Shown in pieces: positions 29,336-37,779 of a stretch of DNA of 64,000 nucleotides (positions are counted from its first letter, which is position 1; every line of letters starts with the position of its first letter). The notes beneath the pieces were generated by a model. That model had not been told where the DNA came from. It did not search any database and was given only the letters and a program-made list of their open reading frames with translations. Origin of the DNA: Longibacter salinarum (GTDB lineage Bacteria > Bacteroidota > Rhodothermia > Rhodothermales > Salinibacteraceae); NCBI RefSeq assembly GCF_002554795.1, contig NZ_PDEQ01000001.1, positions 62,001 through 126,000 on the forward strand, written 5' to 3'. The translations under genes were made by a program, and so were the position numbers.

Positions 29336-31144
29336 TCAGTCGTCCTGGAGCGCGTTCAGCTTCTCCTGCACGCGATCACGATCGGGTGCGCGTTGGAGAG
29401 CCTGTTTCCAGTACTCACGTGCAGCCTTTGCATCACCGAGGGCCTGCGACACGTCGCCAAAATGCTCGTACACGGATGCAGACGCCGCCCCCGTACGCAG
29501 GGCTTCTTGCAGCGTGGATTGAGCCTTTTCAAGGTCGCCCTTTTTGTAGTAGATCCAGCCGAGCGTATCGATATAAGATGCGTTTGTGCTGTCGATCCGT
29601 ACCGCTCGTTTGGCGAGACGCAGCGCACGGTCGAGATGGACGCCCCGATCCGCGAGACTGTAGGCGTAATTGTTTGCTGCGTCTGCATACTCCGGATTTG
29701 CGTCCAGGGCCCGCGCATAGGCTGCGTCGGACTTCGAAAACTGCTTCATTCGTGTGTAGATGAGGCCGAGGGCGCCGTTCAGCTGACTTCGAATCTCACT
29801 CTGATCGGGATCCAGCGCGTCGATCGCCTGCTGAAATCGAGAGGCGGCGACGCTATTTTGTCCGACTTGCATCGCAGCATAGGCTGATATCCGGAGAAGG
29901 GACGCACGACCGGGAAAGAGTAGCAACCCCTCGTCTGCGACATCCGCAGCCTGGCGTGCCTGGCCCGCATGCAGAAGAGCAGCAGCTGCGCGGGTCCACC
30001 GATCGGGCGAACGCGGGTTCTTCTGAAGGGCGCGCTCAAGCAATTCTGCAGCCCGTTTGTATTCACCCGTCTCGTACTTCAGGTCGCCGAGCATCGCGAG
30101 TGCATCCTCGTGTTCTGGATCGAGCTGGAGGGCCCGCTGAAGGAGGCGCTCGGCCGTGGCGCGCAGTTCCGGGTCGTCTTCTGGGATGCGGAACTCGGAG
30201 TCATCGGTGAGCGAGCGAGCCCGGGCGACAAATTGGTCCGGAGAGGCGTCGGCGTCATTAACGATGTCTTGGAGGAGGGACTCGGCTTCTGCCGGGCGTC
30301 CGGCATCGCGATACAGAGACGCCAGCCGCATCACGACGTTGATACTGCCGGGGCGACGGCGGAGAAGGTTCTCGTACAGCTGAATGGCCTCTTGCGTCCG
30401 GCCGGCTTCCATGTAAAAGCGGCCGAGCAAGTGGGGGTATAGCTGGTCGGCCGGGCGGTGGCGCATCAGGGCGCGGAGGGACGACTCGATGCCGCCGGTA
30501 TCGCCGACCTGGCGGTAGAGCTGAAGAAGTTCGAGGTGCACGCGTGGGTCGTCCGTGTCGCCTTCGAGGACGGTCTCATAGGTTTTGATTGCAGCATCTG
30601 GTTGATCCGCCTCGATCTGTGCCTGAGCCAGGTTCATGCGTGCGTCGACATTCTCGGGGTGACGCTTCAGCATCCGCTCATAGGTTCGGATCGCGGACTC
30701 AAATGCACCCGCCTGTTGCTGAAGCTCAGCAAGCTGCCGGTGGTAGGCTGCATTTTCCGGTGCCTCATCGCGGGCGCGCTCCGCGTAATATAAGGCAGAC
30801 GTGGCATCGTCGATAGCGGCTTTCGCTTCGGCCAGAGCCGACAAAATCGGTGCCTGGTCAGGTGTGAGACCCAGCGCCTGTTCGTAATACGCGATGGCCG
30901 CCTCGTAATCTTCGAGAAAGGCGCGCGTCATGCCACGGACGAAGAGTTTCCGCGCATGAGTGGTCTGGCTATCCTCGAGTTCCGAGGATGACCGATGAAT
31001 GCCCTGTGCACGGGCGCTCGACGGGTCGGTGACTCCCAGAACGACCAACCCCACGAGCAGGGAAACGACGACCATACTATGACGCAGTCGACAGAGGGGG
31101 CCGACCAGGACAGAAAGCAGACGATGTGTCGTCATGCGGGTCAT
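29336..31144 (-). CDS. Secreted or membrane TPR-repeat protein
   Basis: Long protein of about 602 residues from the ATG at 31144 (an alternative ATG lies at 31135), with a signal peptide or anchor ending near ARAQG. At least a dozen TPR motifs run through almost the whole length, for example repeats with AIAYYEQALGLTP, AIRTYERMLKRHP and EAIQLYENLLRRRP. It is the first gene of the TPR / DUF4292 / EnvC-like operon. It is probably a scaffold for an envelope complex; partners are unknown. Confidence 0.85.
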   Translation of the reverse strand: MTRMTTHRLLSVLVGPLCRLRHSMVVVSLLVGLVVLGVTDPSSARAQGIHRSSSELEDSQTTHARKLFVRGMTRAFLEDYEAAIAYYEQALGLTPDQAPILSALAEAKAAIDDATSALYYAERARDEAPENAAYHRQLAELQQQAGAFESAIRTYERMLKRHPENVDARMNLAQAQIEADQPDAAIKTYETVLEGDTDDPRVHLELLQLYRQVGDTGGIESSLRALMRHRPADQLYPHLLGRFYMEAGRTQEAIQLYENLLRRRPGSINVVMRLASLYRDAGRPAEAESLLQDIVNDADASPDQFVARARSLTDDSEFRIPEDDPELRATAERLLQRALQLDPEHEDALAMLGDLKYETGEYKRAAELLERALQKNPRSPDRWTRAAAALLHAGQARQAADVADEGLLLFPGRASLLRISAYAAMQVGQNSVAASRFQQAIDALDPDQSEIRSQLNGALGLIYTRMKQFSKSDAAYARALDANPEYADAANNYAYSLADRGVHLDRALRLAKRAVRIDSTNASYIDTLGWIYYKKGDLEKAQSTLQEALRTGAASASVYEHFGDVSQALGDAKAAREYWKQALQRAPDRDRVQEKLNALQDD

Positions 31145-31476
31145 ACGGTAGCGGAAATCAGCCAGCTGAGAGTGTAGAGCGTGTCGGCATGAGAACATCG
31201 GCACTCCTCCGGGGCCGAGAGGCGATTAGAAAACGTGAGTAGAGGAGCGGGGGTTTCCACAGCAGTGCCGCCGGAGTCGACACGTTGCTCAAACCACGAT
31301 TCCGGATGGAATGGAACCAAGGTTCGTTCATTGAAATTTGACGTAAGGCATTGATCCATCGACCGTTGCGTACGTGTGCATGTCGCGTCACCGGCTGATC
31401 ACCCACCGGATGGACGTCGCGCCTGGTGCGTGATGCCGTACTATACTTCTCCGATATCAAATAGTGATCCAACAGC
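31145..31476. other. Divergent intergenic region, no gene seen
   Basis: About 330 bp between the TPR operon and the GCS2-CBS gene. A TATACT at 31442-31447 lies 30 bp before the plus-strand ATG but has no convincing -35. No credible gene. Confidence 0.35.
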
Positions 31477-33498
31477 ATGGGCGAGCAAGACGTGAAGCGA
31501 AAAACCGACGACGCAGTGTTGCGGGAGTTTACCCAGCACCTGCTGCGGGACGTCCGGGCGCTCGAAATGATGCTGCGCGAGGACATGTTCGAAACCGGTA
31601 CGCGCCGGTTGGGAGCGGAGCAAGAGCTTTTCATGGTCGACGATCGGTACGATCCCGCTCCAATCATTGATGAGGTGCTGGAGCTGAATACGGACGAACG
31701 GATCGTCACGGAGCTCACGCGCTTCAACATCGAGTTCAACATGGATCCGCTCGTCTACGGCGGGGATTGCTTCCGGGAGATGGAGGCGGCCACGACCGAG
31801 CTGGTTGCGGAGGTGCGCAACCTCGTCAACGCGGTTGGCGGCGAGCCGGTTATGACGGGCATCCTCCCGACGGCGCATCTGTCGGACTTCGCGATGGATT
31901 ACATGACGCCCCGACCTCGGTACTATGCGCTGAACGAAGCGCTGGGGCGTTTGCGCGGGGGACCTGGACAGTACCAGATCCGCGGCATCGACGAGCTCTT
32001 CCTGAAGCATGACTCGATCATGCTCGAGGGCTGCAACACAAGTTTCCAGACACATTTCCAGGTCACGCCCGAAGAGTTTCCGCGCTTCTATAATATCGCG
32101 CAGGTAGTCGCCGCGCCCGTGCTCGCAGCAGCAACGAACTCCCCGATTCTGTTCGGGAAGCGGTTGTGGAAGGAGACCCGAATCGCTCTGTTTCAGCAGG
32201 CAGTCGATACACGCTCGAGTAATTTGTACCTGCGGGAAATGAGCCCGCGAGTGCACTTTGGGACGAAGTGGGTCGAGGAGTCGGTCACGGAGATTTTCAA
32301 GGAGGACATCGCTCGCTTCCGTGTTCTCCTGACCACCGAACTTGACGAGCACCCGGTCGATGTGCTTCGAGAAGGTGGCGTTCCGAAACTGCAGGCGTTG
32401 CAGTTGCACAATGGGACGGTCTACCGCTGGAATCGAGCCTGCTACGGCATTACCGATGGCAAGCCGCACCTCCGCATCGAGAACCGCGTGCTGCCGTCCG
32501 GGCCCACCGTGGTCGATGAAGTGGCGAACGCGGCGTTCTGGTTCGGTCTTGTCAGCGCGATGGCCGAGATGTACGATGACGTATCGACGGAGATGGACTT
32601 CGACGACGCGCACCACAACTTCACGGCGGCCGCGCGGCACGGACTGTCGTCGCAGTTTGACTGGATCGATGGACGCACCTTGCCCGCACACGAGCTCATT
32701 CTGGAAACGCTGATCCCTCAGGCGCGGAAAGGGCTCGAGATATCCGATATCGACCCCTCGGATATTGACCGGTACCTGGGGGTCATTGAGGACCGCGTTG
32801 CAGCGCGTCAGACCGGTGCCGACTGGCAACTCGAATCGATTCAGAAAATGAAAGGCATGGGCACGCGGTCCGAGCGTCTGACGGCGCTGACCGGGGCCAT
32901 GGTGGAGAATCAAAAGACGGGCGAGCCGGTGCATACCTGGGATTTGGCTACGCTCGACCAGTCGTACGTCCCGAACGGGATGTCGAAGTCCCGCGTGGAG
33001 GATTACATGAGCACGGATCTGTACACCGTGCATGAAAATGAGTCGATTGAGTTCGTCGCCTGCCTGATGGATTGGCAGCGGATCCGGCACGTCCTGATTG
33101 AGGACGAGCAGCATCGCCTGGTTGGCCTTGTCAGCCATCGCACGCTGCTCAGACACCTCGCCGACCGGGACGGCGCGCCGGATGGCGGTGTCCCCGTTCA
33201 AGAGATCATGATTCAGGAGCCTGTTTCCGTCGAGCCCGATCTGCCGACCGTGGAGGCGGTGAAGCTGATGCGTGAACACAAGATCGGTGCGCTTCCAGTC
33301 GTCCGAGAGGACCAGCTGGTTGGAATTATCACGGAAAGTGACTTCATCGAGATCGCCGGAAACCTTCTCGACAACACGCTTCGCTTCGATTCGCCCGACC
33401 CTGCCTCGTTCGATCACTCGGGTGAGTCGGCGTCCGAAGAAGCGGAAACCGACGAAGATGAGTCAGACGAACCGACCGACGACTCATCGGACGCGTAA
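31477..33498 (+). CDS. Glutamate-cysteine ligase-like (GCS2) protein fused to tandem CBS domains
   Basis: 673-residue protein. The N-terminal part (about 15-400) resembles the GCS2/YbdK ATP-dependent carboxylate-amine ligases: LGAEQELFMVD, FNIEFNMDPLVYGG and LFGKRLWKETRIALF give the glutamate-binding/ATP core. A helical linker follows, then two CBS motifs at about 505-620 (CBS pairs usually bind adenine nucleotides) and a Glu/Asp/Ser-rich tail. A CBS pair on a ligase core suggests allosteric control by AMP/ATP or S-adenosyl compounds. Which amide the core makes is unknown; a gamma-glutamyl thiol step is only one possibility. A 191-residue lipoprotein gene starts 37 bp downstream. Confidence 0.8.
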   Translation: MGEQDVKRKTDDAVLREFTQHLLRDVRALEMMLREDMFETGTRRLGAEQELFMVDDRYDPAPIIDEVLELNTDERIVTELTRFNIEFNMDPLVYGGDCFREMEAATTELVAEVRNLVNAVGGEPVMTGILPTAHLSDFAMDYMTPRPRYYALNEALGRLRGGPGQYQIRGIDELFLKHDSIMLEGCNTSFQTHFQVTPEEFPRFYNIAQVVAAPVLAAATNSPILFGKRLWKETRIALFQQAVDTRSSNLYLREMSPRVHFGTKWVEESVTEIFKEDIARFRVLLTTELDEHPVDVLREGGVPKLQALQLHNGTVYRWNRACYGITDGKPHLRIENRVLPSGPTVVDEVANAAFWFGLVSAMAEMYDDVSTEMDFDDAHHNFTAAARHGLSSQFDWIDGRTLPAHELILETLIPQARKGLEISDIDPSDIDRYLGVIEDRVAARQTGADWQLESIQKMKGMGTRSERLTALTGAMVENQKTGEPVHTWDLATLDQSYVPNGMSKSRVEDYMSTDLYTVHENESIEFVACLMDWQRIRHVLIEDEQHRLVGLVSHRTLLRHLADRDGAPDGGVPVQEIMIQEPVSVEPDLPTVEAVKLMREHKIGALPVVREDQLVGIITESDFIEIAGNLLDNTLRFDSPDPASFDHSGESASEEAETDEDESDEPTDDSSDA

Positions 33499-33535
33499 GA
33501 CTCTGCCCTTCGCCATTCTGACTCGAACGACCTGT

Positions 33536-34111
33536 ATGCCCCTCTCTTCCTCGGTCCGGTCCCGTCTACTGCAACGAGCCGCGACGTTTGCCCAGGTGTG
33601 CTCATTTATCGTTCTGCTCTTCCTACCTGGATGCAGCGGGGAGGCGGAGTTGCCGCCGGATCCGCACGCCTTCGGGCGGACGATCGTATCGGCCTTGAAG
33701 GAAGCAGACGCGGACGCGTATGAGCAGTTGATCTATACGAAGCAGGATGTAGAGTACATGCTCGACCACCGGGCGGCGGCCAATCGCGACGACGAGTCGT
33801 ATCGAAAAGGATGGCTCGACAGCTACGACCGCCGAAGGGAAGAAATCGAGCGCTCATTCGATCGCATCCATCGGGAGGCCGAACGACACGGCCTCAGCGA
33901 CTGGAGCAATGTGACGTTCAAAACCGTCGACTTTAAGACCGTCCGCGAAGGCGATTTTACTCGATACGAAATGATCGTCGAGGTGTCCACGGAGGACGGT
34001 CGCGAATACGTGTTGACGGACGCCACATGCTGGAAAACGGATCGGGGCCTTGCTCTTCAGTCGCCGCCGACGATCCTCACGCAGAAAGGACGGCAGGGTC
34101 TCGGCCGGTAA
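33536..34111 (+). CDS. Small lipoprotein downstream of the GCS2-CBS gene
   Basis: 191-residue lipoprotein from the ATG at 33536, with lipobox LPGC after a 30-residue hydrophobic lead. The mature region begins with helical and charged residues (YDRRREEIERSFDRIHREA) and ends in a beta-rich part with ADLTDATCWKTD-like spacing. No family is recognised. Its start follows the GCS2-CBS stop by 37 bp, so co-transcription is likely; function unknown. Confidence 0.65.
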   Translation: MPLSSSVRSRLLQRAATFAQVCSFIVLLFLPGCSGEAELPPDPHAFGRTIVSALKEADADAYEQLIYTKQDVEYMLDHRAAANRDDESYRKGWLDSYDRRREEIERSFDRIHREAERHGLSDWSNVTFKTVDFKTVREGDFTRYEMIVEVSTEDGREYVLTDATCWKTDRGLALQSPPTILTQKGRQGLGR

Positions 34112-34500
34112 GAGCTCCCGGACGAAAATGCAGTCACCGTTCTTATGTCGTTTCGACTTTAACAGGTCGGTATCTCCAACGGCTTCGATTCGGCAGACGC
34201 GTCACACTCTAGCAGAAGAACGTTTAAACGGATCCCGATAGCGTCATTCCGAAAACGTATTCCCTGCGATCCGGCTGGCGGAGTTTGTCGGGGTCCCGCG
34301 AGGCGTCTGGCGAAATCGGTTCGGCCGTGTATGTGTGAACGAAAGGCCGACGATAGGCGTGCTCATAGATGCTTTCCGTTCATTACAACTCCATTGCTGA
34401 TGGAGTGGAACGGAGAGAGTTTCGTTCCGTGAGAAGGCTGCATCATAGACGCCGGTGTATACCGGCTGGCCTGCTCCCTTTGATTTTGATATCACACCCC
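34112..34500. other. Intergenic region, no gene seen
   Basis: About 390 bp before the ferredoxin-like gene. A GCCGGTGTATACCGGC inverted repeat near 34452-34467 is the only notable element. It is of unknown significance and could be an operator. Confidence 0.4.
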
Positions 34501-34749
34501 ATGAGCGAAGAGACAAGAGAACGCACGATCAGTGGCGTTACGGTAAAGATTGACCGCGCCCTGTGCATCGGTTCCGGCAATTGCACGAACCTCGCGCCGG
34601 AGATTTTCGAGATTGACGACCAGAACCTCGTCGACTTTCAGGACGAGACCCCGGATATCGATCAGGGCCGACTGGTGGAATCATGCGCCATTTGCCCGGT
34701 CGATGCTCTGATCGTTGAAGACGAAGACGGCGAGCAGATTGTGCCCTAG
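34501..34749 (+). CDS. Small ferredoxin
   Basis: 82-residue ferredoxin. The cysteines are C22, C28, C62 and C65: CIGSGNC near the N-terminus and CAICPVDAL near the C-terminus, with APEIFEIDD in between. In a usual single-cluster ferredoxin the first motif is CxxCGxC. Here the middle position is Ser, as in [3Fe-4S] ferredoxins, but an extra Cys (C62) sits close to C65. The cluster could be [3Fe-4S] or [4Fe-4S] with C62 as the fourth ligand. The ATG at 34501 is the only sensible start. The FN3-TM gene follows after 47 bp, so they may be co-transcribed. Confidence 0.85.
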   Translation: MSEETRERTISGVTVKIDRALCIGSGNCTNLAPEIFEIDDQNLVDFQDETPDIDQGRLVESCAICPVDALIVEDEDGEQIVP

Positions 34750-34796
34750 TTCGTTCAGACATCGATGAGACCCTCTCATGTCCTTCGCCTCACGTG

Positions 34797-35606
34797 ATGT
34801 CGTCGACATCCGATCCCTCTACTTCTTCGGCGCCGAACCCGTCCGATTCCACGGACAAGGATGATGCTTCTGGGGCACCGGCGGATCCGACGGAATCCTC
34901 CGCGGGGGAAACCGCGAGGTCCGACGGTCAGGACGAGTCCATCAGGACCCGACCCTCACGACCGCTGATCCCTGATCCGATTCATCCGGCTGACGGTTCG
35001 GTGATTGACGAACGCTCGGTAACGCTCGAGTGGGAGCACGTCCCACAGGCGGAGTCGTACGAACTTCAGATCGCTACGGACCGACGCTTTGAGACCACGA
35101 TTTTCGATGGTCGCGTCGGGTCCCGGTCGCGATTTACCTACAGTGGACTTCCGCCGCAGGAAGGCGTGTCGCTCTTCTGGCGCGTCCGTGCCTTTCGTTC
35201 CGACGACGGATGGACGGAGTACGGTACCGTCGGGACGTTCGAACTCGCGGACTGGCATCCCGACCAACCCGACATTCCGGAGGATGACCGTGTGGCAAGT
35301 CGAGACTCAGGAAAGGCGACATCTTGGCGGTCGCGGGCCGCAGTTGTGGCTACGATCGGTTCCGCGATCGCGGTTGGACTGTTTGTCCTGTACGTGGACT
35401 GGGGACCGGAGACCGAGACGACGCGGCAGACAACGCTTCCGGGAGATACGATCGACATGAGACCACAACAACCCATTCCCAACGAAGACGGCGAAACGTA
35501 CCGGATTTCAATTGACGAAGCCATGAAGCAGTACGTCGAGCAATCGGGAGGGACGTGGCAGGACGACACCTCTGAAGCACGTCAGAATGGTCCTCAAACG
35601 CCCTAA
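34797..35606 (+). CDS. FN3-like domain protein with single membrane segment
   Basis: 269-residue protein from the ATG at 34797 (a GTG immediately precedes it). The first 55 residues are Ser/Thr/Asp-rich and disordered. A fibronectin-III-like beta domain lies at about 60-153 (SVTLEWEHVPQAESYELQIA, FTYSGLPP, LFWRVRAFRS). One membrane segment lies near 182-202, preceded by Arg/Lys residues, and a 65-residue tail follows. By the positive-inside rule the FN3 part would sit in the cytoplasm with the tail outside, which is unusual for FN3 domains. No family or function is assigned. Confidence 0.7.
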   Translation: MSSTSDPSTSSAPNPSDSTDKDDASGAPADPTESSAGETARSDGQDESIRTRPSRPLIPDPIHPADGSVIDERSVTLEWEHVPQAESYELQIATDRRFETTIFDGRVGSRSRFTYSGLPPQEGVSLFWRVRAFRSDDGWTEYGTVGTFELADWHPDQPDIPEDDRVASRDSGKATSWRSRAAVVATIGSAIAVGLFVLYVDWGPETETTRQTTLPGDTIDMRPQQPIPNEDGETYRISIDEAMKQYVEQSGGTWQDDTSEARQNGPQTP

Positions 35607-35638
35607 AGCCCGCTTTTTGTCGTCATAATATGACCTGC

Positions 35639-35682
35639 AGAACGAGCGATGACCATCCGGTGTCATCGCTCGTTCTATTTTC
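35639..35682 (+). terminator. Strong rho-independent terminator after FN3-TM gene
   Basis: A perfect 15-bp stem (35639-35653 paired with 35662-35676) with an 8-nt loop, followed by ATTTTC, about 32 bp after the stop codon. It can also act as an insulator for the minus-strand small gene that ends at 35760. Confidence 0.85.
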
Positions 35683-35759
35683 AGTGCCGAATGTACATGA
35701 CGGCTGGCGTGTCGCTCGACGGGCTATGGAAAATCGTCCCGAACCCTGATGGTGGTTGA

Positions 35760-35864
35760 CTATTTGTTTCTTTCTCGCCGAAACCACTGGATAAGAGCAC
35801 CCGTGGCAATACCGAGGGCGAGGAGCAAAAGGTACCAGACCGTACTACCTACGAAGGATTCCAT
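35760..35864 (-). CDS. Small single-pass membrane protein, 34 residues
   Basis: Short open frame from the ATG at 35864 to TAG at 35760-35762. It encodes an acidic start (MESF), a hydrophobic helix of about 20 residues (VGSTVWYLLLLALGIA and on), then a basic end with FRRERNK. That is the layout of a small inner-membrane protein with its C-terminus inside. It has ordinary codon use and fills an otherwise empty 670-bp gap. No homology can be tested here, so existence is likely but not certain. Confidence 0.45.
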   Translation of the reverse strand: MESFVGSTVWYLLLLALGIATGALIQWFRRERNK

Positions 35865-36279
35865 GGATTTAGGGGAGAGGGGGAAAGGACGCTGTCTCTG
35901 TCGCACGAAAAGCACGGACCGTGAGATCCGCAGTTCATTGCACGGTTCGTCACCTCTTCGTAGATTCTGAAATGGACACAGCAGCCTTTTGCCGGTAAAA
36001 CGGTATTCGAGGTTTAGTGCAAAGCGGTCAGTTTGTCGGAGATGCTCCGCGCGAAATCTCCATGGAGCCGTCGAACGAGTCTTGTAGCAGGTTCGAGAGT
36101 AGAATCATTCTGTGAAGGCTACCTGACGAGCAAAGGAGCTTCACGAGGCGAAACCCGCGCGAAGTCCGCGGTCCGAGAAGGTCCGCGACACAGCATTTCA
36201 ACGTGCCTAGCGTGTGCGACCCGTTACGTCTGTCCGTCTCACTGATCCGACATCTCTTTTGAATACGTGCACCGCCATC
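35865..36279. other. Intergenic region before the Omp85 gene, no other gene seen
   Basis: About 415 bp between the small membrane gene and the Omp85 gene, which point away from each other, so promoters for both should lie here. I see no further coding frame and no clear promoter. Confidence 0.4.
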
Positions 36280-37770
36280 ATGAGAGCCACTCTGTCGCCT
36301 CCATCTCGGTGGGCGTGGATGGCGTGTGTCGTGTGTACACTTTTTGCGTACATCGTTTCGTCTCCGGCCCGTGCGCAGTCACAGGCAGACGACCGCGGAT
36401 CGTTGGATCAGTGGGTGCCTCCTGCGGCTCCGGTCGTCACTCCCTCACCGGACACGACGGCAGGAACGGTTCTCGAAGAAGAGGATCTGCCGGATGTGCA
36501 AACGGACGCTGCTGAGAGTCCCGTTTTCGTCGAAAGCGGGGATAGCACACGTGCCGCCCGCTGGCGAGCCCTGCGCGAGAAGAAAGCGCGCACGATGGAG
36601 CCGCCGAAGCCGTCACTTGCTGCGCGCGTCATCTCGTTCTTCGAGCGGAATCGGAGCCTGGTTTTGTCGGATCGGCTCGTTCTCGACATTCCAAACACAG
36701 AGCTTTTCGGTATCCAGCCGGTGCTCGGTGGGCTCCAGGGGGAGGCCGGACTCACGGCGGGACTGTACTATCCGTTGCCGGTGCTCAACGGACCCGGTAG
36801 ACATTCGCACGTCCAGGTCCTGGGAAGCCTTCGCCGGTACTGGGGAACCGAACTCATCGGCGGACTGGAGCATGGTCCATGGATCGGTTACGGATTTGCG
36901 CGCTACAGCCATCGGGCGTCGGAGAGTTTTTATGGCATCGGACCGAATACCGAAGTCGAGAATCGTTCGCTATACCAGTACGATCAGGGAATTGTAGGCG
37001 GTCTGGCTGGATATTCGATCGGCGATCGTATGCTCGTGGGTGGACATCTGTCGTATAGTGTGGACCAGGTCGGGCCTGGGCTTGACGACAGTGCTCCGGA
37101 TGTCTCAACCGCGTTTTGGGAGGCTCCCCCGCCAGGCGTACGCATGGCGACCGATTACGGCATCGGAGGCATCTTCGCCGAATATGATTCGCGCAACGCG
37201 TCGTTCAACCGGACCTACGGCCGCCGATTTGCGCCGACAGAGGCGCGACTTCGAGGCATTTCACTCGACGCAACCGACGGATATTACATGTCGGCCAGCC
37301 TCACGCACCATCAGGATCTCTCGATGCGCGAGTACTCGTACTCTCGGCTGACGCTCGACGCTCAGCAGTACTTCACGCTGGAGCACGGTATGCAGCGCGG
37401 GCTCGCATTCCGACAGTTTCTATCGATCACGGAGAGTCCGAACGGACAGACGATTCCGTTTTACAGGATGCAGTCGATTGGCGGATCGACGTCCCTCCGT
37501 GGATTTACCGGCGGGCGGTTTCGCGATCGGAATGTGATGTTGTCCACGGCAGAGGTGCGCTGCCGCATCTGGCATCGGCTTGACATGGCACTCTTCACCG
37601 ATGTCGGCCAGGTGTTTTCCCGAACGGAGGAGATCCGTCTGCAAGATATGAAAGTAGGATATGGGGTCGGTTTTCGGTTTCGATCATCTCAGGGAGTGGT
37701 CGCACGTTTTGAAATTGCCAGAAGTGTCGAAGGCTTCTCGACATACCTAAAATTTGGTTCGATCCTGTAG
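36280..37770 (+). CDS. Omp85/BamA-like surface antigen (D15) barrel
   Basis: 496-residue outer-membrane protein from the ATG at 36280, with a signal peptide ending PARAQ. The C-terminal ~370 residues show amphipathic beta strands typical of the Omp85 barrel, with GGIFAEYDSRN, SIGGSTSLRGFTGGRF (the RGF segment of the fold) and VRCRIWHRLDMALFTDVGQV near the end. No POTRA repeats are evident, so it is not the full BamA assembly factor but a short relative that may export or anchor a partner. The next gene starts 9 bp downstream and encodes a secreted protein, so the two probably work together. Confidence 0.82.
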   Translation: MRATLSPPSRWAWMACVVCTLFAYIVSSPARAQSQADDRGSLDQWVPPAAPVVTPSPDTTAGTVLEEEDLPDVQTDAAESPVFVESGDSTRAARWRALREKKARTMEPPKPSLAARVISFFERNRSLVLSDRLVLDIPNTELFGIQPVLGGLQGEAGLTAGLYYPLPVLNGPGRHSHVQVLGSLRRYWGTELIGGLEHGPWIGYGFARYSHRASESFYGIGPNTEVENRSLYQYDQGIVGGLAGYSIGDRMLVGGHLSYSVDQVGPGLDDSAPDVSTAFWEAPPPGVRMATDYGIGGIFAEYDSRNASFNRTYGRRFAPTEARLRGISLDATDGYYMSASLTHHQDLSMREYSYSRLTLDAQQYFTLEHGMQRGLAFRQFLSITESPNGQTIPFYRMQSIGGSTSLRGFTGGRFRDRNVMLSTAEVRCRIWHRLDMALFTDVGQVFSRTEEIRLQDMKVGYGVGFRFRSSQGVVARFEIARSVEGFSTYLKFGSIL

Positions 37771-37779
37771 TCCTAACGC

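Noticed and set aside
31441-33417. 658-codon open frame on the minus strand
   Set aside because: Antisense shadow of the GCS2-CBS gene; it is a high-GC effect, not a gene.
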